Of a DNA stretch of 29,868 nt, positions 21,748 to 29,868 are shown piece by piece. Made by a program: the position numbers and the translations under genes. The DNA comes from Bacillota bacterium (lineage in GTDB: Bacteria > Bacillota > Clostridia > Tissierellales > Sedimentibacteraceae). The notes beneath the pieces are model-generated. The model saw nothing but the letters and a program-made list of their open reading frames with translations, ran no database searches and had not been told where the DNA came from. How positions within the stretch are numbered: position 1 is the stretch's first letter; each line of letters begins with the position of its first letter. Location of the stretch: assembly GCA_023453025.1 (NCBI GenBank), contig JAEXUD010000051.1:1-29868 (forward strand), given 5' to 3'.

Positions 21748-23826
21748 ATGAAGAAAAAAGTATTTAATTGGAAAATAATTGTAATGTTAATTATGATTGT
21801 TATGCTCATTAATTTAGCACCCTATGCCTATGCAGAGAGCCCAATTAAGTTAATTATTGACGGAAAGGCAGTTAAAGACGGACCGGAGGCATTTATAAAA
21901 AATGACAGGACTTTGGTACCTTTAAGAATAATTGCTGAAGAGCTGGACGCTGAAGTAGCCTGGGATAATGAGAACAGAACAGTACATATCTCAAAGGAAG
22001 ATCTGCATGTTGTACTTACTATAGACAGCAGCTTAATCGAATACACCATTGATAATGAAACAATTTATAATTTAAGTGATGTGGCTCCGTTAATAAAAGA
22101 GGATCGCACATTTGTGCCTATTCGTTTGGTGAGCAATGCTTTAGGCGTAGGAATAGAATGGGATAACGGCAGAAGGACAGTTGTGATTGATTCTTCAGAA
22201 AAATCAGAAATAGAATCATTTTTTGATGTTGAAATAACTTCTGTAAAATCGGGACAAAGTATAACAGGTACTACAAGCTTAAGCACACAACTAAAGGATT
22301 TGCCAAAAGGAGCTGCAGAAATCAAATATCTATTGCTGAATCCTGATACAAAAAAAGGATTTACTATTGCGAAAAGCAGTGATGTAACCTCATCTTTAGA
22401 ATGGAGCCCCGCTATGGAGGATAACGGGAACAAAATTTTGGTGTCTGCTATTTATGACAGTAATAACAATTTCCTTTCCGGAGATGCAATCCCTGTAAGG
22501 GTTGCTATAAACCCTGAAATAAAACTTACAGGGTTGAAGGAAGGAGAACTGGTAACCGCTGACAGCGTACCGATTGGAGCCGATTTAAACTTTTCGGCAG
22601 CTTACGTAAAATATGAAATAATTAATCCCGATACAGATGCTTACTATATATCTCCCGGCACAGATCCGGCAGGCGGGTTTACAATGATACCTGTTATGGA
22701 AGACAACGGCAATATGTCATTAAGAGTAATAGCATATGATATGAGCGGAAAAGCATATTATGGCAATTATGTTAATGTAAAGGTTGATGTTGAAAGATAT
22801 TTGTATTTAGGCGGAGTTACTGCCGGACAGACAGTAGATGGGTCAATTACATTGAGGGCATCAAGAAACTTCAATGTTTCAGAAACGGAATATGTGGCGG
22901 TTGACAATGCAGGCAATGAGACGGTATTATATAAGACAGGATATGGAAACTGCACGTGGTTTCCAGGCCCTGATATGGCAGGAAGCAAGCAGCTTTATGT
23001 AAGAGTAAAGGATACGGCAGGAAACTCATATGCAAGCGGTAAAGTTAATGTTAATGTTACAGGTTCGTCTAAAATATTGCTGCAAAGTGTAGGACCGGGA
23101 CAAGTTGTAACAGACACATTCGGTCTTAATGTAAAAAGTAATGTAAAGCTTGACAGTGTAAGTTATATATTAACCAATTTAAAAACAGGAGTAAGCAAGT
23201 ATCTGTCCGGACAGTCATATACACCAGGTGAATCAGATGCAGGTTCATGGAGCTTAAGAGCCGAAGGCATCTGCGGAGGACAAACCTTAAAAACAGAGTC
23301 AGTTAAATTTACAATCTATAAGGGAAAGCTGTATACAGCCCTTCCTGTAGTAGCAAAGGATCAATTTTTAGACTTTGCAGCAAAATTAGCTGTTGATAAT
23401 CAGACAAAAACCGGCATGTCGGCTGCGCTGCAGACAGCTCAGGCAATATTGGAAACAGGCTGGGGTCAAAGTGTTCCGGTTGACAAATATACCGGCCAAT
23501 TTTCAAATAACCTGTTTGGAATAAAAGGCATAGGCTCAGCAGGCTCAGTTACGTCAAATACATGGGAGGAATATAACGGAGTTTCATTCAGAATTGATGA
23601 CGAATTCAGAGCTTACAGCAATGTAAGCGAAAGCTGGGAGGACCACAATGCACTTCTTCTTACAAAGGAAAGATATGTACCATTCAGAGAAGTGATGTTT
23701 GACAGTACACAGGGAGCGTGGGCCCTAAGAAGATGCGGATATGCAACAGACTCACAATATTCAATAAAGCTGATTGACATTATAAACAGATATGATTTGA
23801 AGGAACTTGATAAAGTAAGCATATAA
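21748..23826 (+). CDS. secreted cell-wall hydrolase: Cu-amine-oxidase-like N-domain, repeats, glucosaminidase
   Basis: A 692-residue secreted protein. Residues 1-30 are a signal peptide (hydrophobic VMLIMIVMLINLAPYAYA, cleavage after AYA). Residues about 32-150 are a copper-amine-oxidase N-like domain with two DRTLVPLR / DRTFVPIR motifs. Residues about 160-530 hold four to five Ig-like repeats, each opening with a GLKEGELV or GVTAGQTV type turn. Residues about 545-692 are a GH73-type beta-N-acetylglucosaminidase: SAALQTAQAILETGWG has the catalytic Glu, then NLFGIKG and FRAYSNVSESWEDH. It cleaves peptidoglycan glycan strands at the cell surface. GATGAGGTG precedes the ATG. A bidirectional terminator follows. 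Confidence 0.9.
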   Translation: MKKKVFNWKIIVMLIMIVMLINLAPYAYAESPIKLIIDGKAVKDGPEAFIKNDRTLVPLRIIAEELDAEVAWDNENRTVHISKEDLHVVLTIDSSLIEYTIDNETIYNLSDVAPLIKEDRTFVPIRLVSNALGVGIEWDNGRRTVVIDSSEKSEIESFFDVEITSVKSGQSITGTTSLSTQLKDLPKGAAEIKYLLLNPDTKKGFTIAKSSDVTSSLEWSPAMEDNGNKILVSAIYDSNNNFLSGDAIPVRVAINPEIKLTGLKEGELVTADSVPIGADLNFSAAYVKYEIINPDTDAYYISPGTDPAGGFTMIPVMEDNGNMSLRVIAYDMSGKAYYGNYVNVKVDVERYLYLGGVTAGQTVDGSITLRASRNFNVSETEYVAVDNAGNETVLYKTGYGNCTWFPGPDMAGSKQLYVRVKDTAGNSYASGKVNVNVTGSSKILLQSVGPGQVVTDTFGLNVKSNVKLDSVSYILTNLKTGVSKYLSGQSYTPGESDAGSWSLRAEGICGGQTLKTESVKFTIYKGKLYTALPVVAKDQFLDFAAKLAVDNQTKTGMSAALQTAQAILETGWGQSVPVDKYTGQFSNNLFGIKGIGSAGSVTSNTWEEYNGVSFRIDDEFRAYSNVSESWEDHNALLLTKERYVPFREVMFDSTQGAWALRRCGYATDSQYSIKLIDIINRYDLKELDKVSI

Positions 23827-23845
23827 GTTATATATGATGTTACTA

Positions 23846-23890
23846 TAACAAATAAAAACTCCTTTCGGAGTTTTTATTTGTTATTTTTTT
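23846..23890. terminator. bidirectional terminator between convergent genes
   Basis: A perfect 17-bp stem (23846-23862 with 23867-23883) with a TTTC loop, followed on the plus strand by seven T. The stop codon of the leftward gene lies in its right arm. Confidence 0.9.
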
Positions 23891-25245
23891 AGGCTGTATG
23901 TATTAATTTTATTGAACAGCTGTCTTGAGCTGATGCCCAATTGTCTTGCAGCCTCGGCTACATTTCCTCCGGTTTGCTCTAAAACCCACTGCAGATACTC
24001 AGACTCGGCTTCATGCTTAAAATTTTGCAAGGGTACTATTTTTTCAAAACTCTCGCATTTTTGCGGGTTGTTTTTTTTACCATTGCTTTTTTTGTGAATA
24101 TCAAACAAAATTGGAATCCCATCCTTAGTTATAACACCATCATTGGACAGTACAACCATTCTGTCAATTATGCTTTTCAATTCCCTGATATTCCCCGGGT
24201 AATCATAGGAATAAAGAAATTTTTCTGCTTCAGGTTCAATATGTGTTATTACAATCTCATTTTCCTTCTGAGACTGGTTTAAAAAAAATTGTATTAATCC
24301 GCTTATATCTTCTTTTCGTTCTCTTAGTGGAGGAACCCTGATAACTATGGAGCTTATCCGGTAGAAAAAATCTTCCCTGAAATTATTTGTTAAGACCTCA
24401 TTGACCAAATCCTTGTTTGTTGCCGATATAAGCCTGAAATCTATAAGTCTTTCTTTATTGCTTCCAAGCCTCTCTGCTTTTTTTGTTTCCAGAACTCTTA
24501 AAAGCTTCACCTGAGTTGACAGGTTAATTTCTCCTACCTCATCTAAAAATAAAGTGCCGTTGTCAGCCAGTTCGAACTTACCTTGTTTAGACTTTACAGC
24601 ACCTGTAAAGGAGCCCTGCTCATATCCGAATAATTCAGACTCCAGCAATGTTTCTGTAAAAGAGCTGCAGTTTACTGCTGTAAAATTGTTTGAGGATCTA
24701 TTGCTGCAAAGGTGTATGTACTTTGCGGCTACCTCCTTTCCGGTTCCGGATTCGCCGATCAGCAGTACATTTGCTCTGGACTTAGCCACCTTTTCACATT
24801 GTGAAAGCATTTTATTGTAGCTTTCATTGCTGCTGCTCATCATGTATGTATTTAACAGTTTTTCTTTAAATTTTATTTTGTCTTTTCTGTTATTATATAA
24901 ATTTATGAGTATTTTAAAAAGAGCTTCAATACCGCTTTTCATATCGATATATTCCTTAGCTCCATTTCTCAAGGCATTGCTTTCCTGACTGTATGACGGA
25001 GCTGAAGCAACAATAATTAAATCCGTTTGTGGAAAGGTATCTGTAAAATTGTTTATTGTAAACTCACTATTAAACAATAAAAAGTCAGTGATAAAAAAGG
25101 TATAAGCCAGATTTGACAATTCACTGAATGCATTTTCAATGCAGTTGACGGTTTTGATATCGTCAGTCAATTTTAGAAGTACTGAGCTTATTGTGTTAAC
25201 ATAACACTTATCTTTTCCTGCTATTAATATCTTAATATCCTTCAT
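23881..25245 (-). CDS. sigma-54-dependent transcriptional activator with degenerate receiver domain
   Basis: A 454-residue NtrC-type activator. Residues 1-120 are a receiver-like domain (phospho-Asp in FITDFLLF, Lys in IDMKSG), but the usual acidic pair after the first strand is reduced (IAGKDK), so phosphorylation is uncertain. Residues about 140-380 are the AAA+ domain: GESGTGKE Walker A, GYEQGSFTGA (sigma-54 contact loop, GAFTGA with Ser), GTLFLDEVGE Walker B, FREDFFYR and PPLRERKEDI. The C-terminus (GGNVAEAARQLGISSRQLFNKI) is a Fis-type helix-turn-helix. It is divergent from the Grd operon, which has a sigma-54 promoter, and is very probably its activator. Confidence 0.92.
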   Translation of the reverse strand: MKDIKILIAGKDKCYVNTISSVLLKLTDDIKTVNCIENAFSELSNLAYTFFITDFLLFNSEFTINNFTDTFPQTDLIIVASAPSYSQESNALRNGAKEYIDMKSGIEALFKILINLYNNRKDKIKFKEKLLNTYMMSSSNESYNKMLSQCEKVAKSRANVLLIGESGTGKEVAAKYIHLCSNRSSNNFTAVNCSSFTETLLESELFGYEQGSFTGAVKSKQGKFELADNGTLFLDEVGEINLSTQVKLLRVLETKKAERLGSNKERLIDFRLISATNKDLVNEVLTNNFREDFFYRISSIVIRVPPLRERKEDISGLIQFFLNQSQKENEIVITHIEPEAEKFLYSYDYPGNIRELKSIIDRMVVLSNDGVITKDGIPILFDIHKKSNGKKNNPQKCESFEKIVPLQNFKHEAESEYLQWVLEQTGGNVAEAARQLGISSRQLFNKINTYSLKK

Positions 25246-25362
25246 GCTGATACCCCCCTTAATTTATGGTTATATTAATAATATAAGAAAATATTTTCCC
25301 AGTCAAGAATAAAACTTCGCTTAATTCAAAATTTGTTAAAAAATTATCTAAAGCTATTTGTT

Positions 25363-25381
25363 ACATAACGTTTTTTTATGT
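25363..25381. promoter_or_regulatory. candidate upstream activator site for the sigma-54 regulator
   Basis: Dyad ACATAA-N7-TTATGT, centred about 80 bases upstream of the predicted start of the sigma-54 transcript, where enhancer sites of NtrC-type activators usually lie. It is short and AT-rich. Confidence 0.4.
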
Positions 25382-25424
25382 TGAAAATTCAATCGTAAAA
25401 AAAAAGTTATATTAAATTATATAG

Positions 25425-25441
25425 TTGGTATGTATATTGCT
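25425..25441 (+). promoter_or_regulatory. sigma-54 (-24/-12) promoter of the Grd operon
   Basis: TTGGTATG, TATA, TTGCT fits the sigma-54 consensus (TGGCACG-N4-TTGC) with invariant GG at 25427-25428 and GC at 25439-25440 correctly spaced. It lies 40 bases before grdX and beside the divergent sigma-54 activator gene. Confidence 0.85.
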
Positions 25442-25480
25442 TAACAATATTATAGAAATAATTATGCGAAAGGAGGCTAA

Positions 25481-25873
25481 ATGAAAAAAATTATAATAAC
25501 AAATAATTCAAAGGTATCAGAAAAATATGAAAATCTTTATGAAATAATTTATTTGGAAAACGGCAGCTATATGGATGTTTTGAATAAAACAAGAGACATA
25601 ATTCATACAGGCTGCAAGCTTCTCACTCATCCCATGGCCGGAAGCCTGAAGCCCAATCAAACACCTTATAAATCAATAATTGCAGCTAAAACCGTCGGAA
25701 GAACTGACTGTGAATCTGTAGTTCTCATTGAGAGCAGCATAGAAGCGGCATATAAGTTTTTAAAGTTCAGGCAAACTCCCATGTGGAATGAAAAAATACT
25801 GAATGACTTCAGAACAGTTGATTTGTCATTCATAGAGAATGTTGTGAAAACCCCTATGTTTAATATTATATAA
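25481..25873 (+). CDS. grdX: GrdX family protein
   Basis: A 130-residue protein of the GrdX family, small cytosolic proteins encoded at the front of glycine, sarcosine or betaine reductase operons; their biochemical role is not established. Visible traits are the N-terminal MKKIIITNNSKV, the central GCKLLTHPMAGSLKPNQTPY motif region typical of the family, and VLIESSIEAAYKFL. AAAGGAGG precedes the ATG. It is first in the sigma-54-driven transcript and 34 bases ahead of the pyruvoyl-precursor subunit, which supports the call. Confidence 0.88.
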   Translation: MKKIIITNNSKVSEKYENLYEIIYLENGSYMDVLNKTRDIIHTGCKLLTHPMAGSLKPNQTPYKSIIAAKTVGRTDCESVVLIESSIEAAYKFLKFRQTPMWNEKILNDFRTVDLSFIENVVKTPMFNII

Positions 25874-25907
25874 ATCAAACAAGGGCCTATATAAAAGGAG
25901 GTATATT

Positions 25908-27194
25908 TTGAGGTTAGAATTAGGAAAAATTAAAATCAGGGATGTTCAATTCGGTGAAAAGACTGAAGTTGTAAAAGGAACGCTTTATGTCAATAAAGAT
26001 GAAATAATGAAGCTTGTACTTGAAGACGACAGAATAATTTCGGTTAATATCGAATTGGCAAAACCCGGAGAATCGGTTCGCATAGCTCCCGTCAAGGATG
26101 TTATTGAACCAAGGGTCAAGGTTTCGGGAGGCGGAGAAATATTCCCCGGCACAATCAATAAGGTTAAACAGGTCGGCAGCGGAAGAACTCATGCATTAAC
26201 AGGGGCAGCGGTTATAACATGCGGCAGGATAGTAGGATTTCAAGAAGGGTTAATTGATATGTCCGGTCCCGCAGCAAAATACACGCCGTTTTCCGAAACA
26301 AACAACATATGCATCGTTATTGAGCCTATGGAAGGAATTGAAACTCATGACTATGAAGCGGCAGGAAGATTGGCAGGCTTAAAGGCAGCGACGTATATAG
26401 GTGAAGCGGGAAGAAACATTGAACCTGATGAAGTTGTAGTATACGAAACCAAGCCAATACTGGAGCAGGTCAATGAATATCCCGATCTTCCAAAGATAGG
26501 GTATGTGCACATGCTTCAATCACAGGGATTGCTGCATGACACATTTTATTACGGAGTAGATGCAAAGGTTATGGTCCCCACATTCATGTATCCCACAGAA
26601 ATTATGGATGGGGCTATTGTAAGCGGAAACTGCGTTGCACCCTGCGACAAGGTTACAACCTTCCATCATCTTAACAATCCCGTAATAGAAGATTTATACA
26701 AGCGGCACGGAAAGGATTTAAATTTCATCGGTGTTATACTCACAAACGAAAATGTATTTTTGGCTGATAAAGAAAGATCATCTGATATGACTGCTAAGCT
26801 ATGCGAGTTTTTAGGACTTGACGGTGTTTTAATAACCGAAGAGGGCTATGGGAATCCTGACACTGATTTAATGATGAATTGTAAAAAAGTCAGCAGAAAA
26901 GGCGTGAAGGTAGTTCTTATTACAGATGAGTTTCCCGGCAGGGACGGAAAATCCCAGTCATTGGCAGACGCCGTCGAAGAAGGTGACGCTTTAGTGTCCT
27001 GCGGAAACGGGAATGTAATTATTAACTTTCCTCCGATGGAAAAGGTTATAGGAACCCTTGATTTCATTGAAACCATGATAGGCGGATATGAAGGGAGTTT
27101 AAAACCGGACGGCAGTATAGAAGCAGAGCTGCAGATTGTAATAGCATCAACAATAGCAAACGGATATAACAAGCTTGCAGCCAGAGGATATTAG
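25908..27194 (+). CDS. Grd component B, pyruvoyl-precursor (alpha/beta) subunit, GrdE/GrdG/GrdI family
   Basis: A 428-residue proprotein of the substrate-binding component B of glycine, sarcosine or betaine reductase. SGNCVAPCDKV contains the cleavage site: the chain is cut before Cys242, which becomes the pyruvoyl group that binds the substrate amine. N-terminal MRLELGKIKIRDVQFGE and GAAVITCGRIVGFQEG are family-typical. The start is TTG at 25908, seven bases after AAAGGAGG. It ends ten bases before the selenoprotein subunit gene. Motifs do not tell GrdE, GrdG and GrdI apart; without GrdA, GrdC and GrdD alongside, a sarcosine-, betaine- or other-amine-specific paralogue is more likely than the main glycine enzyme. 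Confidence 0.9.
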   Translation: MRLELGKIKIRDVQFGEKTEVVKGTLYVNKDEIMKLVLEDDRIISVNIELAKPGESVRIAPVKDVIEPRVKVSGGGEIFPGTINKVKQVGSGRTHALTGAAVITCGRIVGFQEGLIDMSGPAAKYTPFSETNNICIVIEPMEGIETHDYEAAGRLAGLKAATYIGEAGRNIEPDEVVVYETKPILEQVNEYPDLPKIGYVHMLQSQGLLHDTFYYGVDAKVMVPTFMYPTEIMDGAIVSGNCVAPCDKVTTFHHLNNPVIEDLYKRHGKDLNFIGVILTNENVFLADKERSSDMTAKLCEFLGLDGVLITEEGYGNPDTDLMMNCKKVSRKGVKVVLITDEFPGRDGKSQSLADAVEEGDALVSCGNGNVIINFPPMEKVIGTLDFIETMIGGYEGSLKPDGSIEAELQIVIASTIANGYNKLAARGY

Positions 27195-27204
27195 GAGGTC
27201 AATT

Positions 27205-28515
27205 ATGGAAAAAATAAAAGTTGTTCATTATATTAATCAATTTTTTGCCCAGATAGGCGGTGAAGAAAAGGCTGATATTGAACCTGAAATAAGAGAGGGC
27301 ATCGTCGGTCCCGGAATTGCTCTGAAATCAGGATTAGGAGATGAGTATGAAGTGGTGGCAACCGTAATATGCGGAGACACGTACTTCGGAGGCAATATTG
27401 AAAAAGCTACAAAGACAATACTGGATATGATAAGACTGCATAAACCCGATTTATTTGTTGCAGGTCCGGCTTTTAATGCGGGAAGATACGGTGTGGCATG
27501 CGGTACAGTTGCAAAGGCAGTGGAAGAGGAATTTAACATTCCGGTTGTTACGGGAATGTACAAGGAAAATCCCGGCGCTGATATGTTTAAAAAGGATTTA
27601 TACATTATAGAAACAGCTAATTCAGCAGCCGATATGAGAAAAGCAATGCCTAAAATCTGCAGGCTTGCTAAAAAATTAGTTAACGGTGAAGAAATACTGT
27701 CGCCTGCAGAGGAAGGCTACATCGAAAGAGGAATACGCGTTAATTATTTTAATGAAAGAAGGGGCTCGGAAAGAGCAATTGACTTAATATTGAAGAAGGT
27801 TGCAGGAGAGCCTTATGAAACTGAATATCCTATGCCTGAATTTGACAGGGTTCCGCCAAATCCTGCCATAAAGGATATTTCAAAGGTAAAGGTAGCCGTT
27901 GTAACATCCGGAGGTATAGTTCCTCAGGGAAATCCGGACAGAATTGAATCATCAAGTGCAACAAAGTATGGTATTTACGATATTACAGGAATGGAAAGCA
28001 TGACAAAGGATAAGTTTATGACTGTTCACGGAGGATATGACAGAGCTTATGTATTGGAAAATCCAAACCTTGTTATACCTTTAGACGTATTGCGTGAAAT
28101 GGAAAAGGAAGGTGTTATAGGAGAGCTTTGCAATTACTTTGTAACTACTACAGGAACTGGTACATCAGTTGGAAATGCAAAAGCCTTTGGAGAAGAATTC
28201 AGCAAAAAACTGGTTGCAGGCGGAGTTGAGGCTGTTATACTCACATCGACCTGAGGCACCTGTACTCGTTGCGGTGCAACGATGGTAAAAGAAATTGAAA
28301 GAGCAGGAATTCCTGTTGTCCATATGTGTACAGTAGTTCCGATATCACTCACCATAGGAGCCAACAGAATAATACCTGCAATAGGAATTCCGTATCCTTT
28401 GGGAGACCCCAACCTTGGCGAAGAAAAGAGCAGGAAGCTGAGAAGAAGACTTGTGGAAAGAGCATTAAAAGCATTGCAGACAGAAGTGACAGAACAAACA
28501 GTATTCGAAGAATAA
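27205..28515 (+). CDS. Grd component B selenoprotein subunit, GrdB/GrdF/GrdH family (Sec350)
   Basis: A 436-residue selenoprotein. The in-frame TGA at 28252-28254 is read as selenocysteine (residue 350). The peptide before it (EAVILTST) and after it (GTCTRCGATMVKEIERAG) give the U-x-x-C-x-x-C redox site of GrdB/F/H, and the frame continues to TAA at 28513-28515 at the normal family length. The subunit splits the C-N bond of the pyruvoyl-bound substrate, passing the carboxymethyl group to the Sec of GrdA. A hairpin just after the UGA fits a bacterial SECIS. AGGAGG precedes the ATG at 27205. Treating TGA as a stop would give a false 349-residue protein and a spurious second ORF. Confidence 0.93.
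28252..28281 (+). promoter_or_regulatory. selenocysteine UGA and downstream SECIS-like hairpin
   Basis: TGA (28252-28254) is followed after 12 bases by CGTTGC-GGT-GCAACG (28267-28281), a perfect 6-bp stem with a G-rich apical loop, as in bacterial SECIS elements read by SelB. The bulged base important in E. coli elements is not resolved by eye. Confidence 0.8.
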
Positions 28516-28607
28516 TACAGTGCAATAGTCAATTAATGCAGACATTGTATTAATTGACTATTTCTTCCGTAATTATTGTTAATAAAAAAACAACACAGGA
28601 GGATATT

Positions 28608-29705
28608 ATGGATAGCAGTACGGTAAGTATAAAAAAGGTCATTTCTTTTGCAGGAGCATTTATTGCTTTTTTAATAGGTTCAGGATTTGCCACAGGTCAG
28701 GAAATAATGCAGTATTTTTCCGCGTACGGATTTAAGGGAATAGCAGGAGGCATTGTTGTATTTCTGCTGTTTTTATATGTTGGCGTAAGCTTTATAACAA
28801 CAGGATATGAGCATAAGTTTCCCAATGGAAGCGATATTTTTGAATATTATTGCGGTAAAAAAATAGGAAAGTTTTATGATTATTTTTCAATAGTATTCAT
28901 ATATATGTCGTTTTTTGTAATGATTGCAGGAGCAGGAGCAACCTTAAACCAGCAATACGGACTTTCGACTTCATTCGGGGGAATAATACTGGCGGTACTG
29001 GCAGTGATTACCGTTGTGTTTGGGCTTGGAAGGATAGTTGATGTTATAGGCAAAATAGGTCCGGTAATAGTAGTTATGTCAATTGCATTAGGATTTTCAG
29101 CTATTTTTCAGAACATGGAAGGATTGAAAAGAGCCGGTGAAATAATTCCCCAGTTGAATTTAATGAAGGCTTCCACCAACTGGCTGTACGCAGCGCTCTC
29201 CTATGTGGGGTTCTGTATGCTGTGGCTTGCCGCGTTTATGTCATCCATGGGAGCAAGCGCCAACAGCAAAAAGGAAGCGGCACTAGGAGCTGTATTCGGA
29301 GCGGCGGCTTTTTCGGCAGCGGTTATAATTGTGTCCTTAGGATTGCTTGCAAACATAGAAAAAGTTGCAGGCTCGCAAATACCTTCATTAATTATAGCAT
29401 CTAACATTCATCCGTCAGTTGCCGTTGTATATTCATTAACAGTTGTCGCAGGAATTTATACAACAGCAGTTCCGCTGTTATGGACAGTATCTGCCAGGAT
29501 TGCCGATGAAAAAACAACAAAATTCAAGGCTGTTACTGCCGTACTTGCGGCAATAGGTGCAGTTGTCGGACTAAAGGTGCCGTTTGACAGACTTGTTAAT
29601 ATTGTTTATGTAATAAATGGTTATGTAGGTATATTGCTGCTGATAATCATGGTCATGAAGACTGTCAAAAATTATATTATGAAAAAAAGAAAGACTGTTT
29701 TGTAG
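28608..29705 (+). CDS. YkvI-like membrane transporter, last gene of the Grd operon
   Basis: A 365-residue integral membrane protein with about ten hydrophobic segments. It starts MDSSTVSIKKVISFAGAFIA and has GSGFATGQEIMQYF in the first segment, a glycine-rich helix break characteristic of LeuT-fold transporters; the overall length and start resemble the YkvI family. The ATG at 28608 follows AGGAGG; the frame is open back to 28554 without a ribosome site. It begins about 90 bases after the selenoprotein gene with no terminator between, so it probably imports the substrate of the Grd enzyme. Betaine operons usually carry a BCCT transporter instead, which suggests another substrate. Substrate unknown. 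Confidence 0.82.
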   Translation: MDSSTVSIKKVISFAGAFIAFLIGSGFATGQEIMQYFSAYGFKGIAGGIVVFLLFLYVGVSFITTGYEHKFPNGSDIFEYYCGKKIGKFYDYFSIVFIYMSFFVMIAGAGATLNQQYGLSTSFGGIILAVLAVITVVFGLGRIVDVIGKIGPVIVVMSIALGFSAIFQNMEGLKRAGEIIPQLNLMKASTNWLYAALSYVGFCMLWLAAFMSSMGASANSKKEAALGAVFGAAAFSAAVIIVSLGLLANIEKVAGSQIPSLIIASNIHPSVAVVYSLTVVAGIYTTAVPLLWTVSARIADEKTTKFKAVTAVLAAIGAVVGLKVPFDRLVNIVYVINGYVGILLLIIMVMKTVKNYIMKKRKTVL

Positions 29706-29712
29706 TCAAAAA

Positions 29713-29746
29713 AGCAAATAAAACTCCGCAAGGAGTTTTATTTGCT
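29713..29746. terminator. hairpin after the transporter gene
   Basis: A perfect 15-bp stem with a GCAA tetraloop (29713-29727, 29732-29746). The A-run on its left makes it a terminator for leftward transcription; to the right it has no T-run after the stem. Confidence 0.75.
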
Positions 29747-29795
29747 CAGACTGCTGACAAAGTCAGTACAAAAATTACGAAAAATTAACATTAAG

Positions 29796-29819
29796 ACCGT
29801 TGAAAATTCAACGGTTTTT
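29796..29819 (+). terminator. terminator at the end of the Grd operon
   Basis: ACCGTTGAA/TTCAACGGT, with an A-rich loop region, followed by TTTT and more T-rich sequence. Confidence 0.65.
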
Positions 29820-29840
29820 CTATGTTTTTGAGCGTATTTA

Positions 29841-29849
29841 TGATATAAT
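29841..29849 (+). promoter_or_regulatory. extended -10 promoter for a gene beyond the window
   Basis: TGATATAAT directly after a terminator and 19 bases from the right edge; the -35 region is poor. Confidence 0.4.
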
Positions 29850-29868
29850 AAATGCATAAAAATAAACT

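Noticed and set aside
28282..28515. Separate 77-residue protein after the TGA at 28252
   Set aside because: It is the in-frame C-terminal part of the Grd selenoprotein, read through UGA as selenocysteine.
28134..28532. Long open frame on the minus strand opposite the selenoprotein gene
   Set aside because: Antisense shadow of a well-supported Grd gene; no ribosome site and no recognisable motif.

Overview
The window is low-GC, densely coded DNA that looks like the chromosome of an anaerobic, amino-acid-fermenting member of the Clostridia. The evidence is a selenoprotein-containing glycine/sarcosine/betaine-reductase-type (Grd) module, a tungsten/molybdenum aldehyde:ferredoxin oxidoreductase (AOR) with ferredoxin partners and its own TatA proteins, pterin-cofactor maturation genes, and strong AGGAGG ribosome binding sites. 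A Tissierellales/Sedimentibacter-like host is a guess; nothing in the window fixes the species.

Left arm (1-3416, accessory). A 5'-truncated group II intron (reverse transcriptase/maturase plus RNA domains V and VI) lies next to a leftward two-gene unit. The unit encodes a small BhlA/UviB-type holin-like protein and a signal-less protein with an N-terminal ricin-B-like lectin region and a C-terminal C39-like cysteine peptidase region. Each gene is preceded by nearly the same 32-bp element: TTTACA, 17 bp, GTTTTTAT. TTTACA is the -35 box used by the TcdR/BotR/UviA sigma factors of clostridial toxin and bacteriocin genes. This toxin/bacteriocin-like unit is the best candidate here for an undescribed system. 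About 900 bp of non-coding AT-rich DNA follows.

Amino-acid catabolic block (3417-8690). An XRE-cupin regulator diverges from a cysteine-synthase-fold PLP enzyme. A 340-bp leader with a promoter, a dyad and an attenuator-like hairpin then precedes an operon of ornithine-cyclodeaminase-family, threonine-dehydratase-like and M20 amidohydrolase genes. The substrate is unknown.

Middle (8764-12577). A small membrane protein and an HTH regulator form a translationally coupled pair. They are followed by a Cu/Zn superoxide dismutase with no signal peptide, a relic of an S-layer-homology domain, and a 1-pyrroline-5-carboxylate dehydrogenase.

AOR region (12584-21078). A likely transcript carries an unknown internally duplicated acidic protein, tatA, a Tat-exported ferredoxin lipoprotein, a YdhV-like AOR and a second tatA. 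A decayed copy of the 5' end of the downstream ferredoxin-like gene lies between the AOR and the second tatA, pointing to past tandem duplication. XdhC, a MoeA-like protein and a ModE-type regulator follow, and could make and sense the pterin cofactor.

Right part (21084-29868). This part holds a secreted beta-sandwich-like unknown, an autolysin (Cu-amine-oxidase-like domain, repeats, glucosaminidase), and a sigma-54 activator. The activator diverges from a sigma-54 promoter that drives grdX, a pyruvoyl-precursor Grd subunit, a selenocysteine Grd subunit (in-frame UGA at 28252) and a YkvI-like transporter. GrdA, GrdC and GrdD are absent and must be encoded elsewhere.
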